The notes under the pieces: generated by a model
What the model saw: the letters and a program-made list of their open reading frames with translations, nothing else
Database searches by the model: none
What the model was told of the DNA's origin: nothing
Made by a program: the position numbers and the translations under genes
NCBI RefSeq assembly: GCF_900964775.1
Contig: NC_041815.1
Location: 8,335,443-8,399,442, forward strand
Reading direction: 5' to 3'
DNA: 64,000 nucleotides
From: Scleropages formosus
Lineage: Eukaryota > Chordata > Actinopteri > Osteoglossiformes > Osteoglossidae
Shown: in pieces, positions 34,576-45,383 of the stretch
Layout: the number at the start of each line of letters is the position of its first letter
Numbering within the stretch: the first letter of the stretch is position 1

Positions 34576-35062
34576 GTCACTTTGGTTTCTTGACCTGAAA
34601 TGTGTTTGACAGAGAAAAATATGACACAGAGGTTTAGGGTGTAACTTTTCAAATATGTGTGGTTGTCAGGGGGTTAGGGGATAAGACATGCGTGGTCATG
34701 ACTTCTCCCACCTGCCCTTTGTTACACCAACATTGAGAGTTAAACTATATTAAGCATGCTGCATAGTCCAGTGCATATGAAACTGTTTTATAAAACTAAG
34801 TAAAATGCCGAACTTAATACTCTAGCATTCTCTTTTCCTTCTTACGGAATGTCAGTAAATCATGCTTGTGCTGAGAGGAAAGAAAATATTCCAGTTCAAC
34901 TTTCAACAAGTCCATCAGCCTTCCTCTCAACAACCTTGTATAAAAGCTACACACTTAAGCCACAAGCACACACAGGATAAACAGATGCTCAACTCATCTC
35001 CCTACACATGCTGCTGACAGACCTGGTCATTGCTGCACAGTATACCTCCTAGACCAGACAGC
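34576..35062 (-). repeat. OR-B 5' flank (unit 1)
   Basis: Also at 43,914-44,401, 55,643-56,082 and, diverged, at 15,546-16,600. No gene. Confidence 0.65.
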
Positions 35063-35074
35063 ACAATGTAAATA

Positions 35075-35280
35075 CACACAGATTTTCTGAACTGCTTGTC
35101 CCATACAGGGTCGCGGGGAACCGGAGCCTACCCGGCAACACAGGGCATAAGGCCGGAGGGGGAGGGGACACACCCAGGACAGGATGCCAGTGCGTCGCAA
35201 GGCACCCCAAGCGGGACTCGAACCCCAGACCCACTGGAGAGCAGGACCTGGTCCAATCCACTGCACCACCGCACCCCCCT
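35075..35280 (-). mobile_element. SINE family 1, first of a stacked pair (unit 1)
   Basis: ACAATGTAAATA lies before it (35063-35074) and between it and the next SINE (35281-35292). Sister at 44414-44619. Confidence 0.92.
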
Positions 35281-35292
35281 ACAATGTAAATA

Positions 35293-35504
35293 CACACACA
35301 CACACATTTTCAGAACCGCTTGTCCCATACAGGGTCGCAGGGAACTGGAGCCTACCCAGCAACACAGGGCATAAGGCCAGAGGGGGAGGGGACACACCCA
35401 GGATGGGACGCCAGTCCGTCGCAAGGTACCCAAAGCGGGACTCAAACCCCAGACCCACCGGAGAGCAGGACTGTGGTCCAACCCACTGCACCACCACACC
35501 CCCC
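35293..35504 (-). mobile_element. SINE family 1, second of a stacked pair (unit 1)
   Basis: Followed by a third ACAATGTAA at 35505-35513. Two insertions used the same target. Sister at 44632-44843. Confidence 0.92.
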
Positions 35505-35999
35505 ACAATGTAAGTCATGTAGTAAAAATAGTATTAAGTCATGAAATTCAATTAATGACAGCTATGGACTTAAGTTTGCTGACTGCTCTGTGTATTATTG
35601 ATTGCCTGTATTGTTTTTTACAATTTAATATTGTTACAATTTTGCTGAATCTATTGTGCAGCAGAATGATCTGGCGTTGTTACCATTAACAGTGATGCAT
35701 AATGATACGTTGTTTTTTTTTCTGTCTTCTTGAAAAAATTAAAAGTCCCCAAAAATACGACAAAAATGGCAAAACTATTTTTTTCGGGATGTATCAGAGC
35801 TTGCTTTATTGCTATGATCCATTGACTTCTGCAAAAATTTAATTAAATGATTTTAAAATAATTTCACCCTTGAGAAAATTTGAAGTTAGCAATAGTTTGT
35901 ATGCAAACCAAACGTGTCTCTTGAAAAATATTTTAAAAACACAGTTAAGATACATGTTTGTAAATCAGTAATTTTTATTTAAACTGTCTTACTTCAGTG

Positions 36000-36950
36000 C
36001 TACGTGGACATTTGTCCACATTTGCTTCCAATTGCTTTTATTACTTGCTGTCTTATTTCTTTTGTCCTGATACCATAAATTATTGGATTTAAACAGGTAG
36101 GCACAAGCAAATACATTGTACTGATCGCCATATGACTATTTGATGACATGTCATTCTTTATTCTGTAGGAAAGAAACGATGTTAAGGCCATAATTAAACC
36201 CACAAACATGACAATAATATGAGTGATGCATGTACTGAATGCTTTTTGACTAGATCTGCCTGATTTAAACAGAGAGACAAATATTCTAACATAGGAAACA
36301 ACAATAAAAAGGACATCAGCTGCTAAGATGAAAAAAACACCACATAGTCCTACAACACTGTTAACATACATGGGACCACATGCAAGGGTGACCAATGCCA
36401 TGTGTTCACAGAAGCAGTGTTTAATTTCATTTGACTGGCAGTAGGACAAGGATCGAGCCAGGCCAACTATTGCTGAAATGAAAACTGCATTTCTGAGCAT
36501 CGGTATAATTACAAATTTCAGGAATGCAGAGAATCTCATGTGTTCATTGTAATGGAGTGGAGTGCAGATGGCATAGAAACGATCCAGGGCCATCCACAGC
36601 AAAACAGTAGTCTGCACTGATGTAAAGAAATGAATGCAGAACATCTGAACCAGGCAACCCATCAGAGATATATGGTTCCAGTTAAACAGGAGATTAAGAA
36701 GCATATTTGGAACAAAGGATATTGCTATAACCAGATCAACAAAAGCCATCACACAAATCAGCAGGTACATTGGAGAATGCAGAGCCCTGTGCGATAAGAT
36801 TATAAATATAATCATGGAGTTTGCAGTGACTGACATTACAAACAAGAGGAAAAATGGGATGAAGAGAAGTTGTTTCCACTCTTTAGGTCCAGAGAAGCCA
36901 CTTAGTATGAAGTCCGTGTGAGAGATATTTCTTGCTGCATATTCCGACAT
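36000..36950 (-). CDS. Odorant receptor, OR-A subfamily, intact
   Basis: A 316-residue olfactory-type class A GPCR, the usual length for fish ORs, predicted to sit in the plasma membrane or cilia of olfactory neurons and couple to an olfactory G protein; ligand unknown. Seen: N-glycosylation site NIS at 8-10, seven hydrophobic segments (TM1 about 28-52), LHSPMYLLI at 58-66, Cys99 before TM3, MALDRFYAIC at 120-129 (the fish/mammal MAYDRYVAIC motif), Cys171/179/181/191 in the second extracellular loop, KAFSTC at 236-241 at the start of TM6 and NPIIYG at 289-294 in TM7. The GN of TM1 reads AN. The ATG is chosen because all OR-A copies share it and the in-frame N-glycosylation site follows. No intron in the coding part, as expected. 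It is the only OR in the window with no visible defect. Family call is firm; expression cannot be judged. Confidence 0.95.
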   Translation of the reverse strand: MSEYAARNISHTDFILSGFSGPKEWKQLLFIPFFLLFVMSVTANSMIIFIILSHRALHSPMYLLICVMAFVDLVIAISFVPNMLLNLLFNWNHISLMGCLVQMFCIHFFTSVQTTVLLWMALDRFYAICTPLHYNEHMRFSAFLKFVIIPMLRNAVFISAIVGLARSLSYCQSNEIKHCFCEHMALVTLACGPMYVNSVVGLCGVFFILAADVLFIVVSYVRIFVSLFKSGRSSQKAFSTCITHIIVMFVGLIMALTSFLSYRIKNDMSSNSHMAISTMYLLVPTCLNPIIYGIRTKEIRQQVIKAIGSKCGQMST

Positions 36951-37437
36951 CTTGCTGCACTGTGTGGCACTTTGAAAAAAACCTAGAGAAAGCGAGAGAG
37001 TAAATGTTTAAATTAATTAGTATCTAGCAGTAACTTTTTTCGTCTATTGAAGAAAAGCATTATTTCAAAATGTGAATCATAAAGCACAAACAGCTGTGCA
37101 CGTTCAAGCTTTATCTACAGGTATACAACAGAATTTTCTCCACTACTTTTAAGGGCCATGTACCCAAACATCGATTTACATGATACATACATATTAAACC
37201 CTATAAAAAGTGAAAAATATACTGACCTAAGTTATAATTATGTTTGAAATAATTATTGATTGATAACATTAATGATTTGGAAAAGGCAGCCCAGGATTTA
37301 TTTTATACTTGATTTCACAATCTTTATATATTTAATTCAAAAGAAAAAAATCATTTGAAAAGCAATATGCATTTTCTTTTTCATACAGAGAGAAATAAAA
37401 AAATGGCAAAAGTGTTTTACATTCCAGGTTCCAGTGT
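36951..37437 (-). repeat. OR-A 5' flank (unit 1)
   Basis: Conserved with 46,290-46,778 and 18,254-18,715. A pyrimidine tract ending TTTCAAAG lies about 20 bp before the ATG and may be a splice acceptor; the upstream exon is not identified. Confidence 0.55.
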
Positions 37438-37605
37438 TTAAAGCTGTGGCTCCTGCAGTCCAAAACCAAAACCCTCTTCACAGTGACATACCTGATATTC
37501 CAGCAAGTCCAACCTCCTGCTGCTTAAATCTACAGTTCTGTATTCCCTTGGTAGAGTGCTAGCTAAAGACAAGAGTAAACAAGAGTTCAACTCTCTGGGC
37601 TCAGT
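37438..37605 (-). pseudogene. Unrecognised conserved coding-like block, shortened (unit 1)
   Basis: Reads LLLSLASTLPREYRTVDLSS, RRLDLLEYQVCHCEEGFGFG and LQEPQL, then a stop. The N-terminal part seen at 18716-19017 (VVQDIELPGPSQSF) is deleted. It lies about 490 bp upstream of the OR-A start, on the same strand. Confidence 0.55.
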
Positions 37606-38385
37606 GCCATCTGAGATGGACCGCAGCACAGGACACTTGTATTTTGTGGTCTGACGCGCGAACAATTCAAATAGTTTCTGGAAAAGAAAACCATCATGTT
37701 CTCCAGACCAAAGAGAAAAAAGGGTTATCCAAGCTGTTATCAGCATCAGGTCCAAAAGCCAGTGCCTGTCATGATACGGGGATTTGTCAGTGGCCCATGG
37801 CATGGGTGACTTGTAGATCTGTGAGAGCACCATTAATGCAGAGAGATATGAACAAAATTGTGGAACAACATATGCTGCCACCCAGAAGCCATTTTATCCA
37901 GGGGTGTCCCGACATTCTGCCCAGATTACAAGTGCATGACTGCTTAAGCAGAGTACTGTAACTAGATTGGCCTGCCTGCACTCCTGACTTGTCTCCGATT
38001 GGGAATGTGTAGCAAATTATGAAGCGCAAAATACGCTAAAGAAAGTCCTGTACCATTGCTTCACCGAAGACCTACATAATGGATGAAAGGGGGAAAATGA
38101 TGCTTGCTTAACTTGCCCAAATACCTAAGTGTTGTTAAAAGATATGGTGACGTTACAAAGTGGTAAACACTCGACTGTTCCAATTCTTTTGGAACGTGCT
38201 GCAGGCAATTTCAGAAGAAATGCATATCTTCACAGCACTATGCAGCTGATATGTTAAATTCCTTGTCTTTATACCGCTTTTGTTTGATTACAAATCAAAG
38301 TAAAGTTAATAATCGCTCGGTTTTGATTTCCTTAGCATTTTTCTTACTGTCCCAATTTTTTTTGGAATTTGGGCTGTACAAAAGT
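37606..38385 (+). mobile_element. Tc1-like transposon remnant spanning the unit 1/unit 2 junction
   Basis: The longest copy: GGGCTCAGTGCCATCTGAGA, a TGTGGTCTGACG region (transposase W-S-D-E in intact relatives), AGACCAAAGAGAAAAAAGGG, then the part repeated at 28,988-29,585, to a terminal-repeat-like end near 38,385. Internally deleted and broken in frame. Confidence 0.8.
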
Positions 38386-38808
38386 GCATTTAACAACAAA
38401 GACCTTTAAATTCTCTGAGGCAAGGTCAACACCTAATTATCCCTCAAAAGTGCATTACCATTGACTGCTTCATATATGGACCAATTTACATGAATTTAAA
38501 TATTTCAAGTTTGCGTTGGTCAGCTATTGGTGTTATGTTCAGTCTTTTGTTTGAACTGCGACATTTGAAAGCAGTGCCTTCAGGATAGATTATTATACAC
38601 TGCAAGAATATGATATGGTTATCAAAGCAAACAAGGGAGTTTATTTCATGAAACTGAGGTCTGACAGGCCTTTGATTTGGATCCCTCATGAGTTGGACAA
38701 GCAAGTGGCCAGAGGTGGAGAAGCACAGAAGTTCTGGTAAGGTGTAGGGATTGGCCAGGCTCTGCAGGTATTGGGTGCTGGTCCTTTGACCATTTTTGAT
38801 TGTAACCA

Positions 38809-39028
38809 ATAGGGGGTGCGGTGGCGCAGTGGGTTGGGCCGCAGTCCTGCTGTCCGGTGGGTCTGGGGTTCGAGTCCTGCTTGGGGTACCTTGCGACGGA
38901 CTGGCGTCCCGTCCTGCGTGTGTCCCCTCCCCCTCCGGCCTTACGCCCTGTGTTGTCGGGTAGGCTCCGGTTCCCCGTGACCCCGTATGGGACGAGCGGT
39001 TCTGGAAATGTGTGTGTGTGTGTGTGTT
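38809..39028 (+). mobile_element. SINE family 1 (unit 2)
   Basis: GATTGTAACCA precedes it at 38798-38808 as in unit 3, but on its right the flank is a second copy of 38,480-38,800 instead of the expected target duplication. Confidence 0.92.
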
Positions 39029-39039
39029 TCATACATCAA

Positions 39040-39362
39040 TTTACGTGAATTTAAATATTTCAAGTTTGTGTTGGTCAGCTATTGGTGTTATGTTCAGTCT
39101 TTTGTTTGAACTGCGACATGTGAAAGCAGTGCCTTCAGGACAGATTATTATGCACTTCAAGAATATGATATGGTTATCAAAGCAAACAAGGGAGTTTATT
39201 TCATAAAACTGAGGTCTGACAGGCCTTTGATTTGGATCCCTCATGAGTTGGACAAGCAAGTGACCAGAGGTGGAGAAGCACAGAAGTTCTGGTAAGGTGT
39301 AGGGATTGGCCAGGCTCTGCAGGTATTGGGTGCTGGTCCTTTGACCATTTTTGATTGTAACC
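39040..39362. repeat. Local duplicate of 38,480-38,800 (unit 2 only)
   Basis: Repeats the sequence left of the SINE with about eight substitutions in 320 bp, for example GTTTGTGTTGG for GTTTGCGTTGG. Units 1 and 3 have one copy. Confidence 0.88.
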
Positions 39363-40427
39363 AGTAGGCGGCAGGAAGCCAATGTCTGGGGGCTGTGACA
39401 AATGTACTAGTTCTTGAGATAAGAGAACTGTAACTTGGGGTATCTGGTTTCAATAGTCTTTTTTTTTTCTGTAACTCTGAATTAGAGTCTGCACAAGAGA
39501 GGAGAACGAGGACAGTTTTAACCCCCTTGGGCTCTTGAGCTCCAGGGCAAGTCCCTTCTCACTGTCAAGCAAGGACTTAAAATGGGAGTCATGGCAACTG
39601 AATGTTAGTTTATGGTTGTTAGGTGTATATGTTATGGTGGCATAGCTACCAGCATAGTAAGCAGAGGTAGGTTTTACTGCATGTGTGCATGATATTTGGT
39701 AAAGGTATTGCGTTATGGTACATTCTGTATGTGTGTATATCCTGCAAGTCACAAAGACATACAGAAAGTCTTTGGCAGGTCAGTCACAACTTGTGCAACA
39801 GCTTTCTACATCAGTTGAAGAGGCGTGATGGCGCAGGCCGGAGACTAGAGAAGAGGGAGTCGAATAATCCAAGGGAGCTAGGTGTACCGTGATGTGAGAC
39901 ATTAACACATATAAAAATTCAAATGCAATGGAACAAACACTTTACACAATTTAACAATCCATGAAAAAGTTGAATTTTCATCACAGAAGCTCCATGTGAC
40001 AGCAAGAAGAAATATACACAAACATGTTGTATTGTTGTTAAAGAATTTCGAAGGAATGAAAAGCAGGATGAAGAGCTTGGTTAGTGTGAACTGATGAGAG
40101 TTTAACTGTTACAGAGCAGTGGCAAAAATAAATACATAGTTGACGTTTATTACAAGATCCACAAGCTTGACAATCAGAACACTAACTGGAAGGCATTGAC
40201 CAAACGTGACCAAATGATGATAAAGGAATAGAGAATAGGTGTATGAACAATGACGTGAGCTCAGACATGGAACCCACACAAACAGGGGCCTTCCGCCATC
40301 TAGTGAGGTCTCCTGATACCAAAGGCACACTGATGTCATTGGCAGTGTCCTAAAGATAGCTGCGTTCTAATGACCACCAAAAAAGAAACTAACAGAAAAA
40401 AGTGTTCAGTTGGTTATTTAATAGAGG

Positions 40428-40613
40428 CAACTCGTAGTGTAGTGGTTAAATCTGCTGCCTTTGGATCCACGGTTGCTGGATTGAATGTCACCTACTACTG
40501 TAGTACCCTTGACCAAGGCACCCTACCCTAAATTGTTCCGCTTAAAAAAAAAATGTCTAGCCGTATAAATGGATAAATAATTGGAGAAAAGTGTCGGCAA
40601 AATAAATAATTGC
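40428..40613 (+). mobile_element. SINE family 2 (unit 2)
   Basis: Sister of 31077-31262, nearly identical. Confidence 0.85.
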
Positions 40614-40798
40614 AATTGAGCCAAGAAAAGTCAATAACCCCTTTAAAACCAGAGGTTAGTAATTACTACTGGAGGTAAAAATTCTAAGAATACACTAAAA
40701 AACTGACCTCATTGTAAATAACTGCTGAAAGCAAAAAAAATGCTTGCCGAGACCAGCATGGAACAATGTCGTATTTAAGAAAGTCGTCTCTAACGTCA

Positions 40799-40982
40799 GG
40801 GGGCGCGGTGGTGCAATGGGCTTGGTCGGGTCCCACTCTGGCAGGTCTGGGCTTCTAGTCCCCCATGGGGTACTTTGCGATGGGCTGGCATCCCATTCTG
40901 GGTGTGTCCTCTCATTAAGCTCCGGCTCACCGCAACCCCACTCGGGACAATTGCTTTCAAATAGTGTGTGTGCGCGCGTGTG
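40799..40982 (+). mobile_element. SINE family 1, diverged (unit 2)
   Basis: Sister of 31447-31630, with the same flanking TAACGTCA/TAATGTCA. Confidence 0.85.
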
Positions 40983-41696
40983 TAATGTCAAAGTGAAACA
41001 TACACAACTGAACGCAGAAAGATTGACCCAATCAATACTTTTTGTGCTGTAATTTCTCAACTGGATTGCAGTCTGGCCTTTGACGGGGCTACGCCATCAC
41101 ATTGCATTACCCATGTTGCTTTTTAAGCCACTCCAAAAGTGACTTTTGGTGTATGTTTATGGATTTCCCTTCCAGGTCTCAGCATTACTGCAAACTACAG
41201 CAACAACTGAGAGAAGCAAGAGCTACACCAACAAGGGAAAATAAATTCTATTCAGTTTTATGGCCTTCTCTTTCACTGGATTGACAATATATGCACTTTT
41301 CACACCAGGATGAGGCTGGACAACTTGCCAGATGAGGGAACACAGATCTGGTGACAAGGAGAGTCTAGGGCTTGTGAGATGATTCATGGGAGCGCACAGG
41401 TGAACTGGACTTGAAGAAATGTAATTACAGAAGAACAGGAATCACTATGCAACACAAATTAGAGGTGATTCAATAGAAGGCTGATCAACAATCTGTGAAA
41501 TGAAATGAGCTTTTCAACCCTTTACAGGGCTGGGAATTGTGCTTTGAGTTTACTGAGCTCCCCTGCACTGACGGAGCTAGGTGAACCCAGAATGGCATCC
41601 CTTGAATTTTTCATCTGTCATATTAACACCCAGTGATAGTGACACCTTTTTCATTGTGACTAACCATATTAGGTTTGTATAATACATAATACAGTA

Positions 41697-41873
41697 CACA
41701 CACACATTGTCTGAACCGCTTGTTCCATATGGGGTCACGGGGAGCCAGAGCCTAACCCAGAGCAAAAGGCTGGAGGAGGGGACACAACCAGGACAGGATG
41801 CCAGTCCATCGCAAGGCACCCCCAGCAGGTCTCGAACCTCAGACCCACCAAAGAGCAGGACCCGGTCCAACCC
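41697..41873 (-). mobile_element. SINE family 1 (unit 2)
   Basis: Sister of 32345-32521. ACATAATACAGTA precedes it at 41684-41696. Confidence 0.88.
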
Positions 41874-41937
41874 ACATAATACAGTATTTATCCATTTTTA
41901 CAGCTAGGTACTTTCTACAACCTCAATTCAGAGTAAA

Positions 41938-42150
41938 CACACACACACACACACCTTTTCAGAACCGCTTGTCCCATAGGGGGTCACGGAGCCTACCCGG
42001 TAACACAGGGCGTAAGGCCAGAGGGAGAGGGGACACACCCAGGACGGGACGCCAGTCCATCACAAGGCACCCCAAGCGGGACTCAAACCCCAGATCCACT
42101 GGGGAGCAGGACTGTGGTCCAACCCACTGCGCCACCACGCCACCACACTC
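41938..42150 (-). mobile_element. SINE family 1 (unit 2)
   Basis: Sister of 32586-32797, flanked by TCAGAGTAAA. Confidence 0.9.
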
Positions 42151-42157
42151 AGAGTAA

Positions 42158-42222
42158 ATACACACACACACACACACACACACTTTCAGAACCGCTTGTC
42201 CCATACGGGGTCACGGGGAACC
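42158..42222 (-). mobile_element. 5'-truncated SINE family 1 tail (unit 2)
   Basis: Sister of 32808-32876 with a shorter CA run. Confidence 0.85.
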
Positions 42223-42506
42223 TTGTTCATAAATGGAGTCCAGACTTAATATATTGAGACTCACAGTCTTAATGTCACAAGGTGACAAACTCAGCAATAT
42301 GAGGCCCTTGGAGCAGAACTGCTGCTCATCGAGATGAAGGTTTGCTCAGGTTAATGCTTATCGATCTGAATAAGTCTTCTGGAAAATATATATCTATCAT
42401 AGACATATTTGACATACATCATGTTATAAACGATGTATTAACTGGCTGAACCTTCACGCAGCTCAAATAATTTACAACCAAATTTGCATGTTTTGTATTT
42501 CAACAA

Positions 42507-42702
42507 GGGGGTGCGGTGGCGCAGTGGGTTGGACCACAGTCCTGCACTCCGGTGGGTCTGGGGTTCGAGTCCCGCTTGGGGTGCCTTGTGACGGACTGGC
42601 GTCCCGTCCTGGGTGTGTCCCCTCCCCCTCCAGCCTTACGCCCTGTGTTACCGGGTAGGCTCCGGTTCCCCGTGACCCCGTATGGGACAAGCAGTTCCGA
42701 AA

Positions 42703-42742
<40 letters not shown>
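42507..42742 (+). mobile_element. SINE family 1 (unit 2)
   Basis: GTATTTCAACAA flanks it at 42495-42506 and 42743-42754. Sister of 33160-33406; the target duplication is more complete here. Confidence 0.93.
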
Positions 42743-42746
<4 letters not shown>

Positions 42747-42807
42747 TTCAACAACAGAATTATTTCAGTTATCTGTTTCTTCTAGTGTGGGTAGTCACAT
42801 CTATATT

Positions 42808-43324
42808 ATGTCACGCAAATTAACACAGACCACACATGATACTGTCACTACCACGCCCACACCACAACCAGCAGCACCTGGCTTCAATTAAGCACCAGAG
42901 TTCAATAGTCCTTGTATAGACTGTCACGATTTCCATGAGATACAGGTAAAATACCCTCATCTCTTGCCACTGACCACAGTGGCCCTGGAACAGGTTCATG
43001 GAGCACGGGTTTTCACCAAGTTGGACCTATGCAGCGCAAATAACCTGATACATATTAAGGAGGGCAACGAGTGGAAGATGGCGTTTAGCACCGCACTGGG
43101 TCATTACAAGTATTTGGTAATGCTGTTCGGACTGGCAAATGCTCCCTCCATTTTTCAAGTTTTCATGAACCATGTTTTGGGTTGTTGAACAAATGCGTCC
43201 TTGTGTACCAGGATGACATACTGGTGTACTCCCATTCTTCCTGCAGCAGAGCATGCGGAGCACATACGGCAGGTTCTTCGCCATCTGCTGGATAATAGCC
43301 TTTGTTAAGGGCAAAAAATGCATC
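42808..43324 (+). mobile_element. Ty3/gypsy fossil fragment (unit 2)
   Basis: Sister of 33470-33985 with the same parts (LTR-start-like stretch and a piece of reverse transcriptase). Broken. Confidence 0.85.
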
Positions 43325-43913
43325 ACCCGCAAAATGTCAAAGAGCCAGCCAAAGCCACTAAGATGGACATGGACAAGCTGCTCCTTATTAAGATCAGGAC
43401 TACAAACTTTGAGTGCAGCGGTGTTCACAATTTCCACATAGCACAATGGATTGAAAATGGCCACCAATGGCCATAAGCAGGAGGACGGTGGACTCCGCGG
43501 AGGAAAAAAGTGAGTGAGAAACATTGGAGTTAAGGACCCTTCCATGGGAGATTTCATCCCAGTCAAACTGAAAACCTAAAAGCATATTTGGCACAATCAC
43601 TGCAGGGACAACAATGTTCACAACGGCCAAAGATGATATATATGTAAGTACGGAAGGAAATAGAATGGACTGTGCAAATTCTGACTTTTTAATCACAATC
43701 ACTATTAATAAATTGCCAAATAAAGCCAGAATATTTCTATTATATTTATAAATATTGTAATATATATATAATATTACCATATATATATACTAGGGCAAAA
43801 AAATGAAGAAAATGGTAAGAAAAGCAACCGCCTGTACTTGTAGAGTTCTGGAAATCCTACAAAAATAAACCTGGTGTATGGGACAAGTTGGTTGGATGAA
43901 GTTTTTCAGCCAT
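43325..43913 (-). pseudogene. OR-B odorant receptor remnant, 5' half (unit 2)
   Basis: Sister of 33986-34575, with the ATG at 43913, the same one-base shift after GLFL, the same AT-rich interruption of TM1 (two bases longer) and the same loss of everything after TM4. Confidence 0.87.
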
Positions 43914-44401
43914 GTCACTTTGGTTTCTTGACCTGAAATGTGTTTGACAGAGAAAAATATGACACAGAGGTTTAGGGTGTAACTTTTCAAATATGTGTGG
44001 TTGTCAGGGGGTTAGGGGATAAGACATGCGTGGTCATGACTTCTCCCACCTGCCCTTTGTTACACCAACATTGAGAGTTAAACTATATTAAGCATGCTGC
44101 ATAGTCCAGTGCATATGAAACTGTTTTATAAAACTAAGTAAAATGCCGAACTTAATACTCTAGCATTCTCTTTTTCCTTCTTACGGAATGTCAGTAAATC
44201 ATGCTTGTGCTGAGAGGAAAGAAAATATTCCAGTTCAACTTTCAACAAGTCCATCAGCCTTCCTCTCAACAACCTTGTATAAAAGCTACACACTTAAGCC
44301 ACAAGCACACACAGGATAAACAGATGCTCAACTCATCTCCCTACACATGCTGCTGACAGACCTGGTCATTGCTGCACAGTATACCTCCTAGACCAGACAG
44401 C
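43914..44401 (-). repeat. OR-B 5' flank (unit 2)
   Basis: Sister of 34,576-35,062. No gene. Confidence 0.65.
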
Positions 44402-44413
44402 ACAATGTAAATA

Positions 44414-44619
44414 CACACAGATTTTCTGAACTGCTTGTCCCATACAGGGTCGCGGGGAACCGGAGCCTACCCGGCAACACAGGGCATAAGGCCGGAGGGG
44501 GAGGGGACACACCCAGGACAGGATGCCAGTGCGTCGCAAGGCACCCCAAGCGGGACTCGAACCCCAGACCCACTGGAGAGCAGGACCTGGTCCAATCCAC
44601 TGCACCACCGCACCCCCCT
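44414..44619 (-). mobile_element. SINE family 1, first of a stacked pair (unit 2)
   Basis: Sister of 35075-35280, with ACAATGTAAATA before it at 44402-44413. Confidence 0.92.
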
Positions 44620-44631
44620 ACAATGTAAATA

Positions 44632-44843
44632 CACACACACACACATTTTCAGAACCGCTTGTCCCATACAGGGTCGCAGGGAACTGGAGCCTACCCAGCA
44701 ACACAGGGCATAAGGCCAGAGGGGGAGGGGACACACCCAGGATGGGACGCCAGTCCGTCGCAAGGTACCCAAAGCGGGACTCAAACCCCAGACCCACCGG
44801 AGAGCAGGACTGTGGTCCAACCCACTGCACCACCACACCCCCC
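44632..44843 (-). mobile_element. SINE family 1, second of a stacked pair (unit 2)
   Basis: Sister of 35293-35504, between ACAATGTAAATA (44620-44631) and ACAATGTAA (44844). Confidence 0.92.
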
Positions 44844-45383
44844 ACAATGTAAGTCATGTAGTAAAAATAGTATTAAGTCATGAAATTCAATTAATGACAG
44901 CTACGGACTTAAGTTTGCTGACTGCTCTGTGTATTATTGATTGCCTGTATTGTTTTTTACAATTTAATATTGTTACAATTTTGCTGAATCTATTGTGCAG
45001 CAGAATGATCTGGCGTTGTTACCATTAACAGTGATGCATAATGATACGTTGTTTTTTTTTCTGTCTTCTTGAAAAAATTAAAAGTCCCCAAAAATACGAC
45101 AAAAATGGCAAAACTATTTTTTTCGGGATGTATCAGAGCTTGCTTTATTGCTATGATCCATTGACTTCTGCAAAAATTTAACTAAATGATTTTAAAATAA
45201 TTTCACCCTTGAGAAAATTTGAAGTTAGCAATAGTTTGTATGCAAACCAAACGTGTCTCTTGAAAAATATTTTAAAAACACAGTTAAGATACATGTTTGT
45301 AAATCAGTAATTTTTATTTAAACTGTCTTACTTCAGTGCTACGTGGACATTTGTCCACATTTGCTTCTAATTGCTTTTATTAC

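Larger units (their letters stand above)
28988..37790. repeat. Tandem segmental duplication, unit 1
   Basis: About 8.8 kb repeated at 37,791-47,121 with very few substitutions outside the OR-A gene and microsatellites. Contents in order: Tc1-like 3' half, an unrecognised block, SINEs, a gypsy fragment, an OR-B remnant, two stacked SINEs, an intact OR-A, the conserved upstream block, and the Tc1-like 5' part. Both ends lie within the Tc1-like element. It lacks the family-1 SINE at the GATTGTAACCA site (30004-30014) that units 2 and 3 carry. Confidence 0.92.
38390..40427. other. Duplicated block without a recognised gene (unit 2)
   Basis: Sister of 29,586-31,076, enlarged by the SINE and local duplication. 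No gene supported. Confidence 0.5.
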
